A stretch of DNA of 64,000 nucleotides from Jeotgalibacillus proteolyticus (GCF_002926065.1 NZ_PREZ01000008.1:62001-126000), one strand, 5' to 3'. Counted from the stretch's first letter, positions 1 to 9,395 are shown. Notes: generated by a model from the letters alone, not told the origin. Made by a program: numbers and translations.

Positions 1-597
1 TTGAACATCTTTGATTTTTTTATCAACTCCAAATTCTTTTTCAACTAAGCTTTCATATTCTTTTTTCCTTAACAGCTTAAATAATTGCTCATGCTTCAAC
101 TTAGAAAAATCTTGTACAGGTAATTTACGTACACTTATACTATTTCTCTTGGTTAATACACAAATACCGACCTTATGATCTTTCAATAACCTATAGGCAG
201 GATAATATTTGTCTTCAGAGACTAAAATATAAACAATTGAACAAACTTTATAGTAGTCCTCTATTTGATAAATCAACTTATCGAGAGAATCTAGCTCAGT
301 CTTAATTTCAAAAATGAAGGCTTTTTTGTTATTTACTACTAAAAAATCAGCTCGAGATTTGCTGATAGAAACTTCGCTCATTGCGTAAGTAGTATTAAGA
401 CTGTATTTTCCAACCACTAATTTATTAAATAAAGTGTTCTTGTAATAATATTCATTCCGATAATATCTGCCTAAATATTTATACAATTCACTCCATACAT
501 TTTCAACATTGCTTTCTGAAGCAATAATTTCTTGAATAGTACGCTTTGAAAAATACTTATTTACTAGCGTATTATTTGAATGGCAAACACTATCCAT
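1..597 (-). CDS. sce7726-like PD-(D/E)XK nuclease-fold protein (3' end outside window)
   Basis: An open frame of 199 codons starts at the ATG at 597-595 behind AAGGAGAA and runs off the left edge, so the C-terminus is missing. The product resembles the sce7726 family: an SRADF strand (Asp84), then FEIKTELDSLDKL (Glu97, Lys99), then IEDYYKV and VYILVSED, the order of a PD-(D/E)XK nuclease fold with D and ExK residues. Biochemical function of this family is not established. The gene lies 178 bases downstream of hsdS on the same strand, separated by a terminator, so it is probably transcribed on its own but sits in the same accessory block. Family assignment is by motif recall, not by a search. 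Confidence 0.75.
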   Translation of the reverse strand, partial: MDSVCHSNNTLVNKYFSKRTIQEIIASESNVENVWSELYKYLGRYYRNEYYYKNTLFNKLVVGKYSLNTTYAMSEVSISKSRADFLVVNNKKAFIFEIKTELDSLDKLIYQIEDYYKVCSIVYILVSEDKYYPAYRLLKDHKVGICVLTKRNSISVRKLPVQDFSKLKHEQLFKLLRKKEYESLVEKEFGVDKKIKDVQ

Positions 598-741
598 TTG
601 TATTTCTCCTTTTTGGAATATCAACTGCCTATTTATACAAAGCTTTACTTACCCCAATTAATTCATTAAATCTAATCATTTATTCGCTTGTTCTATTATA
701 TTTAAACATATATTGTACTCAGTTCAGTGGTTTTATCATCA

Positions 742-768
742 GAAAAAGCACCCAATTTAATTGGATGC
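742..768 (-). terminator. Intrinsic terminator after hsdS
   Basis: On the minus strand GCATCCAATT pairs with AATTGGGTGC (one G-U pair), followed by TTTTT. It lies 8 bases past the hsdS stop and closes the hsdM-hsdS transcript before the sce7726-like gene. Confidence 0.7.
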
Positions 769-775
769 ATTTTAA

Positions 776-2170
776 CTATTTCACTTGTTCCTTTAATACC
801 TCTTTCAGCAATTCAAAGGCATTCTCTTCTCTTGGGTCGTTTGTACCAAGTTCACCTTTGAAGGCTTTTGAGAGGATGGATTGTTTAACCCTTTCTACAA
901 CATTCTCAACTGCTAAATGGTTTTTCGCCTCATCTTCTTTTTCTAATATGTTTCTAACCTTTTTAATAAGGACATCATGTTCTTCTAACGGAGGAACTGG
1001 AACTAATATTTCATTTAGAATTTTTAAATTTATGTTTTTTTGTGCTGTAGCAGGAGCATAATGTTCTAAATCATTTTTAATTGTGCTTATATAGTAATGA
1101 ATAAATTCAGACGACACACTTTTTTCAAAGGGAACAAATCCGACGACACTGTCAGGAAAACAACAAGGGAATTTTAGTATAGCAGTATCTCCGATATTGG
1201 CTGCGATTGTAATACACACAGTACCTACTGGAAACAATTTGCTCTGATTATATCCAAATTCACTTAATGTTTGAGAAAAGCCCTTCACATAATCCTTAGC
1301 CCTAGCAACATCACCTGTTTGAATAAACGGGTATTCTCCACCAAATAATTTAGGATCATTTCTGGGTCTATATTTTGATTTTCCTCTCTTTAATTCTCCT
1401 AGCTCACCAAGCTTGAGCCACTCCCATCCTATTGGCAATTTATAAGGACCTAAATTAGGTTTCTTTGAAATATATTCATGCGTACTTTCTCTCCACTCTC
1501 TTGTCAACTCTCCACGAAATGCCTTATCCAAAATAGCAGCTCGACGAAGTTCAAACGATTTCTTCGCTTCTTCAATTAATTGATTTGCTGCATCCATTTT
1601 GTTCAGGAGGCGTTCTACCTTATCAGCAATCTGTTTTTGTTCGTTTAGAGGAGGAAGAACATAAGGAATCAAACTCATTTTTCCTTTATTTAATATTGAA
1701 ACTGTTGTAGCAGAAGACCGATTCCAAAGTTCATTTTGGTAAAATCCATTTAATACTTGATAATAGTTAAACTTTGGGTTAATTATTTTTTTATTTGGCA
1801 CAAGTGAATTTATTTGTTGATTAGTTGTACATTCAATAGTGCTAAACCCAACCTTTCCAATAGAACCTATACAACACACCATCGTAGATTCTTTTGGTAT
1901 AATTCTGGAAACGACTTTGCCCTGATCGGTTAAATATTCAGAAGCATATACAACTTCGCTACCTTGTTCTAAATCTGCTGGCTTAACAAATGGAAAATCA
2001 CCACCATAGTATTCACTCTGTTTTTTAGCTGGGGTAGAACCTGTAACTATGTCGTTTGTTGTTTCAGTTTTTACCCAAATCCAATTATCTGGCACTTCAT
2101 ATGCCTGCTCTTCCTCTGTTACTATAGCTTTTTCTAACAACTCTTCAATGGTCTTTTTCTTCTTACTCAC
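776..2170 (-). CDS. hsdS: Type I restriction-modification specificity subunit HsdS
   Basis: HsdS chooses the bipartite DNA target of the type I complex. The 464-aa protein has the usual two target-recognition domains, about 30-190 and 245-400, each followed by a conserved helical spacer: LPPLNEQKQIADKVERLL with AAILDKAFRGEL after the first, and VPPLEEHDVLIKKVRNIL with SILSKAFKGEL after the second. This internal duplication is the hallmark of HsdS. Its ATG overlaps the hsdM stop by 4 bases, typical of translational coupling. No second hsdS copy or inverted repeat that would allow specificity switching by inversion is visible in the window. Length is normal, with no sign of damage. Confidence 0.95.
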   Translation of the reverse strand: MSKKKKTIEELLEKAIVTEEEQAYEVPDNWIWVKTETTNDIVTGSTPAKKQSEYYGGDFPFVKPADLEQGSEVVYASEYLTDQGKVVSRIIPKESTMVCCIGSIGKVGFSTIECTTNQQINSLVPNKKIINPKFNYYQVLNGFYQNELWNRSSATTVSILNKGKMSLIPYVLPPLNEQKQIADKVERLLNKMDAANQLIEEAKKSFELRRAAILDKAFRGELTREWRESTHEYISKKPNLGPYKLPIGWEWLKLGELGELKRGKSKYRPRNDPKLFGGEYPFIQTGDVARAKDYVKGFSQTLSEFGYNQSKLFPVGTVCITIAANIGDTAILKFPCCFPDSVVGFVPFEKSVSSEFIHYYISTIKNDLEHYAPATAQKNINLKILNEILVPVPPLEEHDVLIKKVRNILEKEDEAKNHLAVENVVERVKQSILSKAFKGELGTNDPREENAFELLKEVLKEQVK

Positions 2171-3597
2171 TTAACGACCACCTCATTTTCTTCAACAGCA
2201 CGTAACTCTTCAACTACTTCACTTAATAAATCCTTCGCCTGTTGAAGTTTCACAATCGCTTCTTCTACTGATTCAATCGGGTCTGGTAAGTTTTCATATG
2301 AAGACAATGATTCATCTGCAATCAATCCAATATCTAAACTGTCATCCTTCTTCGCAACTTCTTCACGTGTAAACTTATTCCAACGTTCATCTTCAACTTT
2401 AGAACGTTCTTCTGCCACATATGCTTTCAAGAAGTTTTCAAAATTTGCCATCGTTAATTGATTTCTCTTACCAAATGAAGACATATTTGTTCTCAAGTCA
2501 TAAACCCATACATCTTTCGTATTTCCTTTGTCTGTTTTTTCTCTTGTAAAGAACAGCACATTTGTTTTTACACCTTGTGCATAGAAAATACCCGTTGGTA
2601 AACGTAGGATAGTGTGCAGATTACATTTATCCATTAAGTCACGACGAATTTGCGCACCTATTCCGCCCTCAAATAAAACATTATCAGGTAAAACAACTGC
2701 TGCACGAGCTTTTCCATCGTCCTTTAAGGCATTATAAATTAACTGTAAGAAATTTAACTGCTTGTTGGATGTTTCAAACGTTAAATCATCCCGAGACACA
2801 CGTTCTCCACCTCTTTTTGTACCAAACGGAGGATTTGTCAAAATGACATCAAAATTCTTCATCCATTTACCATTGCTCGATAAAGAATCCCCATTTTCCA
2901 TTCGCCCTTCAATATTATGGAGTAAAGCATTCATTAATGCTAAACGATGTGTGCCTTTTACAAGCTCCATTCCACTAAATGCTTCTTTTTTTTGGAATTC
3001 AGCTTCTTGTGGGTCAAGGTCAAAATAATCATCTGTTTTATTTTTCAAATACTGGTCAGCTGAAATCATAAAGCCTAATGTTCCTGCAGCAGGGTCATTA
3101 CAACGTTCCCCTACTTTTGGGTCAACGAGTTGAACCATTACATCAATCAGGACACGAGGCGTAAAATATTGTCCAGCTCCAGACTTTGTTTCACTCGCAT
3201 TTTTCTCGAGTAGTCCTTCATAAAGATTACCTAACCCTTCTTCTTTTGCACTGTACCAATCAAGAGCATCAATTGATTTAATGATTTTTTCCAAGTTTTT
3301 AGGCTCTTCAATACTTGTTGCTGCATCACTATAAATCAAACGAAGACGTTCATTTTCACTGCTACCTAGCTCTAATAATAAGCGTTGATAAAAGGTCTTT
3401 AGTTCAATACCTTCCTTTTTTGTAAGGTCATCCCATCGATATCCTTCTGGAATAACTTCCTCTGTTTGTTGCTCTTTCATCATTTTTAAAAATAATATAA
3501 ATGTTAACTCTGTTACATATTGTTGATAAGTGATTCCATCATCACGCAAAACATTACACAAATTCCATAACTTTTGTACAATTTCTTGGTTGTTCAT
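2167..3597 (-). CDS. hsdM: Type I restriction-modification N6-adenine methyltransferase HsdM
   Basis: HsdM transfers methyl from S-adenosylmethionine to adenine in the target chosen by HsdS. The 476-aa protein has an N-terminal helical HsdM_N domain (about 5-130), AGQYFTPR at 141-148, the SAM-binding motif I DPAAGTLG at 168-175, and the catalytic motif IV NPPF at 255-258. Start ATG has GGAGG six bases upstream. It overlaps hsdS by 4 bases downstream and follows the hsdR remnant after 108 bases holding a weak hairpin. All motifs are intact, so the locus may still methylate even if restriction is lost. Confidence 0.96.
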   Translation of the reverse strand: MNNQEIVQKLWNLCNVLRDDGITYQQYVTELTFILFLKMMKEQQTEEVIPEGYRWDDLTKKEGIELKTFYQRLLLELGSSENERLRLIYSDAATSIEEPKNLEKIIKSIDALDWYSAKEEGLGNLYEGLLEKNASETKSGAGQYFTPRVLIDVMVQLVDPKVGERCNDPAAGTLGFMISADQYLKNKTDDYFDLDPQEAEFQKKEAFSGMELVKGTHRLALMNALLHNIEGRMENGDSLSSNGKWMKNFDVILTNPPFGTKRGGERVSRDDLTFETSNKQLNFLQLIYNALKDDGKARAAVVLPDNVLFEGGIGAQIRRDLMDKCNLHTILRLPTGIFYAQGVKTNVLFFTREKTDKGNTKDVWVYDLRTNMSSFGKRNQLTMANFENFLKAYVAEERSKVEDERWNKFTREEVAKKDDSLDIGLIADESLSSYENLPDPIESVEEAIVKLQQAKDLLSEVVEELRAVEENEVVVK

Positions 3598-3677
3598 AAA
3601 ATGCCTCCAGCATATTCAAAATTTTAGCATCAACTCTACTACCGTATCAATTAGTCGATGCTTACTATTATAACGTA

Positions 3678-3706
3678 AAAAAAACCTCAATAAAGAGGCA
3701 AGGTTT
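3678..3706 (-). terminator. Weak terminator after hsdR
   Basis: On the minus strand GCCTC-TTTATT-GAGGT is followed by eight T. The stem is short, so read-through from hsdR into hsdM is possible. Confidence 0.4.
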
Positions 3707-4550
3707 CAACTGATATATAAGTTATCATTGATCGTATTTACCACTCTATCAATGTTGTCTCCAAACTCTCGTTTTAACATCTTATAGCCGCCTTGACTAA
3801 GGAACGGCTCTTCTGAAAACGCATCTTTAGAGGTTGGAGCTAAGACAGGGAATTGTAATAATTGCTTTTCAATTCGCTCTAACCATTTTTTCTGTCTAGG
3901 AGTCCAATCATGTAAGGAAAATACTTTCTCCATAGCATGCTTTATACGTGAATCATGGGAAATAAGTGCTTCTCCAAGAGCCGCTTGCCGAATAAAACTA
4001 ATGATGTCTGCAGCTATGTCTTCATTTTTTGTTTGTTTCCAAGCAGTTTGTAAATGTGATTGTTTATATCCCTTTGTCTCTAAAATTGTGATAAGTTCTC
4101 TCAAATCTTTTTTAGTTAAGTTTTTTGGTCTTGTACATACGATTTGCAGAGCAGGGATTTCATTTATATTCTCTTGAATATACTGGACGAAACCATTTAG
4201 ATAATCCTCTGGGCGTTTATTCCCTTCCCCATATCCTCGAATTACTTCTGTTACTTTATCTTCTTTATTAGAAATGTATCGTTTCTCTCCACTAACTCGG
4301 TATGTTTCAATGTACTCAAACAAAACATTATGTTGTTTTGCAGTTTCAGGAGAATAAGTTTGAACCTCTTTTACCCATTCATCAATCGATTTCCCTTTCG
4401 ATAGTTCCTCAAATTTCTGTTTACCTTCCTCGTTAAGCTTTTGTTTTCGACGCTGCAATTTAGCCACTAATTGGTCACGGTAAAACGAAGATTCTTCTTC
4501 TGTTGTGGAGCGGGTTAAAGAATGATATAAGTCACCAATGGCAATATTCT
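3706..4550 (-). pseudogene. hsdR: HsdR C-terminal part, out of frame with the rest
   Basis: This frame encodes the C-terminal helical domain of an EcoEI/HsdR-type restriction subunit. It continues directly from the 801-codon N-terminal part but in the -1 frame. Translated upstream of the GTG at 4467, the frame stays open to the A7 tract at 4550-4556 and reads NIAIGDLYHSL there, the natural continuation of the helicase part. A GTG at 4467 could start a 253-aa product, but no good ribosome site precedes it, so an independent gene is unlikely. The stop TGA is at 3706-3708. With one extra A in the tract the two parts would join into an intact protein of 1068 residues. Confidence 0.8.
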
Positions 4551-6911
4551 TTTTTTCACAACAGGCTTCATTTCTGTGTATTTTTGTAATTTATCGTAAA
4601 TACCTACCGCATCATATATATTAAAATGAGATTTTCCTATATCGGGACAAAGCCGAGTTGCACGACCTAGCATTTGATCATAAAGAATACGTGATTGAAT
4701 ACGACGTAAAAATACTATGTTTGTAATAGCTGGAACATCAATACCCGTTGTTAGTAAATCTACCGTTACCACTACCTTTGGTAACCTTTCATTCTTAAGT
4801 CTTTTGATAGCTTCTAAAGGCTTATAGATATAGCCAGTGATTTTCATAATTGCGTCATCTTCTACTTCATCACCACGTTCTTTGAATGCCTCTTTTAGTA
4901 ATCTGACTATCAAATCAGCATGTTGGTCAGTAACTGCAAATATGAATGTCTTTTCTTTGCTTGCAGGGTCAATGTAATCGACTAATTTATTTAATACCGC
5001 TTTATTGAATGGCTCAGTGATAACTCGCCTATTAAACTGTTCTACTTCGAAATGAATGGTATCCTCCATTTTCTCTAAAATAACTTCTCCTTCATCCACA
5101 TCAAAAACTTCCACTTCTTCATCTTTTTCTAATGTGATACCCATCTGCGATAGTTCAGTTTTAAATAAATAAGGTGGTTCATGGTCAACCAAAAAACCGT
5201 CTAATACCGCTTCACTGTAGGAATACTTGAAAATGGGCATACCGAAAATATCTGTTGTATGCAGTGCAGGAGTTGCAGTAAGTCCTAAACACGCAGCATC
5301 AAAATAATCAATAACACGTCTATATTGGCTTATATAATCGTCTTGGTCTCTAAATTCCAATTCTTCTTCAGACATCTCCTGGTCACTGGTATAGCCACGA
5401 TGTGCTTCATCCACAATAATAAAATCGTATTGTCCAACACTTAGCATTGTTTCATCATTACTGTAAAAAAGTCTTCGAACCATACCTTGAACTGTAGCAA
5501 TTTGTACTTTAGTAGCAACTTCTGGGGTTATGTCTTCTAAGGATTTCACATCATAAATATCTGCAAATGATAATCCTTCAATTTTGGTATCTTTGAGTGC
5601 GTCTTCCGTCTGTTTTCCTAAAGAGTTGCGATCAACTAGAAAGAGGATACGACGACATTTTTTCGTCTTTATTAAACGATACATTAATGCAATAGCTGTT
5701 CGGGTCTTACCTGTACCAGTTGCCATTGCAATAAGCATACGTCTTGTTCCTTCGATTAAAGCCGCTTCAGCGGATAGAACAGCATTCTGTTGATAATGGC
5801 GCAGTCCAAATTTTGTTATATCTTCTTCTTTAAGCTTTTGATTAGCACCCTGATCCTCTTGGCTTAACAGAAGCTGTAAATCATCGGGAGAATGCCACCC
5901 TTCAAGAGGACGAGCATGTTCTTTTGGTTTACGTGCATCCCAGAACCATATACCCGATTCATCTTGTAATTGCTTTAGATAAGGTCTACCATTCGTTGCA
6001 TACAAAAAAGGAACTTTATAATCCTCAATCGGAGGCAGCAAAATTTCGTTTCCAATTACCTTTACATTTTTGGCGTATAATTTTGTTTGACTATCTAAAG
6101 CACTAGGGATAGTTTTCCTCTTTGCTTTTGCTTCGATTAAGCCCACTAGCTTAAGACCCATAAATAACGCATAGTCGACTCTTCCACCTGTAACTTTCCA
6201 CTCAGCAATCGCCATGTTCCGATTCTTTTGAGGAAGCGTACCATTTTTATGATGATTAAGTACAATTGTGTCTGCTTCCCATCCTGCTAATCGTAATTTT
6301 TGATCGATAATAATACGTGTTTCAGGTTCTGATAATTGATTTTTACGTATAAAGTTTTTAGATTTTTTCTTACGTTTTGTTTTAACATCCTCTTGTTCCA
6401 TATCTGCTTGTTGTAGGATTGCTTCAAATTTGTCATCAAGCTTTTTTTCTTGCTCAAAATACTCCTGTTGAAGCTTTTTTGTATCCATAACTGATTTTTC
6501 TTGTGGTTCTGCGTAATCTGGAGCTTGGAAACCCCATTCACCATAAACTTCCATGAACCAAATAGACAAACGAAAAGTTAACTGTAACAATGCCTTTGCT
6601 TCTTCTGTTTTACCATAGCCAGCTTCGTGTATCGCTTGATTTCCTTTATGACGAAGGGTTTCAAATATATCAACTAATTCATTTTCTAATAAGCCTTCTC
6701 GACGTAATGTGTTTATTCGGTCTACTTGATTAGTACCATAAGCTTCCCGAATATTTTCAGACGCAAGGATAAACCTGGCTATCGTCTCTGCAAACAATCT
6801 AAGCTTCATTACTGTTGTCTGAGGGTCATGATAAACATTCTTCTCTGCTGTCTCTCCCAAATTAGCCAGTACATCCCATTTCCCTTGAAAAAAAGAAAAG
6901 TTACTACTCAT
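4515..6911 (-). pseudogene. hsdR: HsdR N-terminal nuclease-helicase part, truncated by frameshift
   Basis: HsdR is the ATP-driven translocase and nuclease of type I restriction. Visible parts are an N-terminal DUF4145-like helical domain (about 1-130), a PD-(D/E)XK nuclease centre (RVDYALF then IEAKAK, about 245-265), Walker A ATGTGKT (about 400), DEAH in VDEAHRGY, SATPA, and a second RecA domain with LTTGIDVPA and ILYDQMLGRATR. After KPVVKK the frame runs into unrelated residues and stops at 4515, because the A tract at 4550-4556 has seven A where eight would restore the frame. I prefer the ATG at 6911 (GGTGG upstream) over the GTG at 6920. It could be a true null allele, a phase-variable tract, transcriptional slippage, or a homopolymer sequencing error. 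Confidence 0.85.
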
Positions 6912-6920
6912 TAGAACCAC

Positions 6921-7451
6921 CGTTCCCCTAAAAAGTTTTGTGCTACCATTATACTATAGTTATACAATAAATGGCTGAAAAGGAAAGTGAATAAAAAGGA
7001 TAAATCATTTAGATATATGTGTTGACTTCATTTATATTTAAATTAAAAATGATGAAACAGAAAAACTCAGAAAAGTGGTGAACAGGCTCGATAGAAACAC
7101 TTTTCACAAGGGTTTTCTTATTGTAGTTTTGATATTAACCTCCTCGATGAAATAAAGCATATTTTGAAGTACCAGAAAATGTTTTTCTATATAAAAACGA
7201 TTCTTCACACGGTAAAATTATCTTAATTGAGGTTATTTTCTTATATTTTACACGGTACTGTATTATTAACAGGTTTGCAGGAGCGGGAGTGCTTAAACCC
7301 TTAAAAAATTCCGACATTGTAATTCTGGTGAGAAGCACCCCCCATGTCTTTATTATGCAACTAAACCTAGGCATACCAATAAAGACTCGTTTGGGTAATC
7401 TTAATAGTTACTTCATACTACGTGGTATTTCCATGAACCCCTCAATTTAAA
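6921..7451. other. Gene-free AT-rich stretch
   Basis: No convincing gene is seen between hsdR and the terminator of the 389-aa gene. A minus-strand frame of 79 codons at 7135-7374 has no ribosome site. A start-less plus frame at 7042-7155 looks protein-like (KLRKVVNRLDRN) and may be a gene scrap. The hsdR promoter should lie near 6930-7030 but no clear consensus was found. Confidence 0.4.
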
Positions 7452-7478
7452 GAAAACCCCATTGTTAAAGGGGTTCTT
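7452..7478 (-). terminator. Intrinsic terminator after the 389-aa gene
   Basis: On the minus strand AACCCC and GGGGTT pair across an 8-base loop, followed by TTTTCTTT. It lies 78 bases past the stop codon. Confidence 0.75.
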
Positions 7479-7555
7479 TACGTTGACATGCTTGATTAGC
7501 ATTATATATTTTGTGTTGGGTTAATCAAATATTTCAAAACCTTATAGATTCTTTA

Positions 7556-8725
7556 TTATTCTTCTTCTAAAACTCCTTGAATGGCTTTTAATTTTTCGCT
7601 GTATTCAATTGGATATGTACGAGAAACCTTCGCTTGCGCTATCGCATCATAGCTAAGTCGTTGACTATCCTTCATAACTAATTCATATTCTGTACCTTTA
7701 AAGATAGAGTGTTCTGGTTTTTTTCTTCCTCCTAGCTCTTCAATAAGCTTAGAATTATCTTGGGCTTTTAATAGCTTATTGTAAAATTGATCTTGAATGT
7801 TGTTGGCTAACCTCTTAGCATTTTCAACATGACTTAATTTAAAATCAATAATGAGATTATCCTTCATGTAATTCTCTATTTCCTTATCAGTCGCGATAAC
7901 CCCAATAATCTTAGCATCATAAACATATTCGATACCTAACGAATTAAAATATCTTTCTTCATCTTCCTTATATGCTAATACATTCCGATGATTTGATCTG
8001 TAAATAATATCTACTATAGTAATGTCATGCTTCTCTCGCAGATTTGCTTGCATCTTTTTTATTTGAAATGCCTTCACATTATCAATTGGATTAGGTTCTT
8101 TCTTTTTATCTTCTATGACCACAGCATTTGTTACATCTCTATAGTAGATGATTCCATCTCGTGACATTCTAGTCAAAATACTATTTAAATGGTCTTTAAT
8201 ACGCTTAGATTCTTTTGACACAATATGCCAAAAAAATGAATATCCAACTTTATATTTTGATACAAGATTATCATAGTGTGCCATCTGTTGCTTGGCTGTA
8301 ATTTTCTTACTAGCAATGTGTAATGTATCACTCATTAAACCTAATTTATGTGCCAAAGCAGAAACTGTTATTGTAGCAGGTTTATCCTTATCTTGATTTA
8401 AATATAGTAACGTTAGATTTCTAACGACTTCTTCATAGGGAATCTGCCCCTTTCCATTATTTTTTCTATTGTCTTGGCGTTCTGTTGCTACTTCTTTTCT
8501 GCTCATACAAGTGATAATTCTATTAGCACCGCCACCAGATATCTCCACTTTATACCAGTCAACATTCATATTATCCAATAGTTGTTTTGTTTGATTTGTC
8601 CCTAAATTACCTTTACTCTTTTTACTTTTGGCTTTCTTATCGTAGAAATGCTTCCTTAGTGCATTATTACTATATACACTGTTTACAGCTTCTTCTAGAT
8701 TAAATTGTATTATCTCATTAATCAT
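7556..8725 (-). CDS. Uncharacterised 389-aa protein of the accessory block
   Basis: I do not recognise this protein. It is soluble and charged, with no signal peptide or membrane segment. The N-terminal third is basic (KKAKSKKSKG, about 31-40), followed by a glycine-rich stretch VEISGGGANRI (about 60-70). A segment near 120-140 (TVSALAHKLGL) looks helix-turn-helix-like, and about 180-215 (RIKDHLNSILTRMSRDGIIYY) resembles a winged-helix arm. That mix fits a DNA-binding or plasmid/phage replication-type protein, but this is inference. The ATG at 8725 has GAGGGA about 12 bases upstream, slightly far. It stands alone on the minus strand between its own promoter and terminator, with a long structured leader upstream. 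AT content is like the R-M genes, which suggests shared foreign origin. Confidence 0.75.
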   Translation of the reverse strand: MINEIIQFNLEEAVNSVYSNNALRKHFYDKKAKSKKSKGNLGTNQTKQLLDNMNVDWYKVEISGGGANRIITCMSRKEVATERQDNRKNNGKGQIPYEEVVRNLTLLYLNQDKDKPATITVSALAHKLGLMSDTLHIASKKITAKQQMAHYDNLVSKYKVGYSFFWHIVSKESKRIKDHLNSILTRMSRDGIIYYRDVTNAVVIEDKKKEPNPIDNVKAFQIKKMQANLREKHDITIVDIIYRSNHRNVLAYKEDEERYFNSLGIEYVYDAKIIGVIATDKEIENYMKDNLIIDFKLSHVENAKRLANNIQDQFYNKLLKAQDNSKLIEELGGRKKPEHSIFKGTEYELVMKDSQRLSYDAIAQAKVSRTYPIEYSEKLKAIQGVLEEE

Positions 8726-8774
8726 TTTGCATTGTTCCCTCTTCTTTTATTTTTGAACAAGAATCGACTACTAA

Positions 8775-8802
8775 ATTAAAAGCATTACTGATTATTTGTC
8801 AA
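8775..8802 (-). promoter_or_regulatory. Proximal sigma-A promoter of the 389-aa gene
   Basis: On the minus strand the -35 TTGACA (8802-8797) and -10 TTTAAT (8780-8775) are separated by 16 bases. The predicted start is about 40 bases before the ATG at 8725. Confidence 0.55.
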
Positions 8803-8877
8803 TATAGTAAGCAATGTTTGTTCAATTTTTAGTTCATTCAAACATGAACCAACTTTTAAGTATAGTTAGCGATGTTT
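8802..8877. repeat. Pair of 18-bp imperfect direct repeats upstream of the 389-aa gene
   Basis: ATATAGTAAGCAATGTTT at 8802-8819 and GTATAGTTAGCGATGTTT at 8860-8877 match at 15 of 18 positions and start 58 bases apart. The first abuts the -35 box of the proximal promoter. They could be operator or iteron-like protein-binding sites. Confidence 0.5.
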
Positions 8878-8959
8878 TTGGCGTACCTTTTTGCATCGCA
8901 ACACTTTGAAATCCTGTGAGGTACGAGCAGGTTTTAAAGTGCTTGTGTAAAAAGGTACC
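8869..8959 (-). promoter_or_regulatory. Long imperfect hairpin with an alternative fold in the leader of the 389-aa gene
   Basis: Arms at 8881-8916 and 8928-8959 are imperfect inverted repeats: both carry GTACCTTTTT and CACTTT blocks when one is reverse-complemented, around an 11-base loop. A competing hairpin uses GCGATG at 8869-8874 with CATCGC at 8894-8899, which overlaps one arm of the long stem, so the two folds exclude each other. It lies between a distal promoter (9088-9116) and the gene. A regulatory leader or small structured RNA is plausible; no known family was recognised. Confidence 0.5.
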
Positions 8960-9087
8960 TAACTAATCACCACATATGTAAGCCTTTTCAAAATTTATTA
9001 ACTAATAAGATCATGTGCCTCTTTACTTTCAAAGATCACTTTGACAAAAGAGTACAAAATACTAATCTGTCAACTGACTACTTCTAT

Positions 9088-9116
9088 ATTATAACATTTT
9101 TTTGATAATTTGTCGA
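9088..9116 (-). promoter_or_regulatory. Distal extended -10 promoter reading into the structured leader
   Basis: On the minus strand TCGACA (9116-9111), 17 bases, then TATAAT (9093-9088) preceded by TGT, giving an extended -10. Transcripts from here would carry a leader of about 355 bases containing the hairpin at 8869-8959. Confidence 0.65.
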
Positions 9117-9149
9117 ATTTTGTCCTACTATAATTTTGACTTCAAACAA

Positions 9150-9292
9150 ATAATATGATCATTGTAAAATCGCCTTTAAAGGATAAAAGAATAATTTTAT
9201 CAAATTTTTTTACCTCGCATTGTAATCCTCAATTAATTTGTACAATGCTGTTTGCTAACCCCTAGTTCAGCAGCGAATTGTGTTAATTGTAG
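9150..9292 (-). pseudogene. Remnant of a helix-turn-helix protein
   Basis: Three successive minus-strand frames read LTQFAAELGVSKQ, then KLIEDYNAR, then VKKFDKII. Joined, they look like one helix-turn-helix segment broken by frameshifts and stops. No start codon or ribosome site is present. It is probably a decayed DNA-binding gene at the border of the accessory block. Confidence 0.3.
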
Positions 9293-9342
9293 CTACTCCT
9301 AGCACCTTTACATATCCGCAGGATTACAGATTGAACTCAAAT

Positions 9343-9371
9343 AAAAAGATGCCTTTATTTAAAAGGCATCT
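9343..9371 (-). terminator. Intrinsic terminator after queF and the small ORF
   Basis: AGATGCCTTT and AAAGGCATCT pair across a short loop. On the minus strand five T follow (TTTTTATTT). Confidence 0.75.
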
Positions 9372-9395
9372 CTAAATTCACGTATAAAGCTGTGG

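Noticed and set aside
776-3597. Phase-variable type I system by hsdS inversion
   Set aside because: Only one hsdS is present, with no recombinase gene or inverted hsdS copy in the window.
7042-7155. Start-less plus-strand frame with KLRKVVNRLDRN and a hydrophobic end
   Set aside because: No start codon or ribosome site; at most a gene scrap.
7135-7374. 79-codon minus-strand frame
   Set aside because: No ribosome site, no recognisable motif and odd composition; lies in an AT-rich gap.
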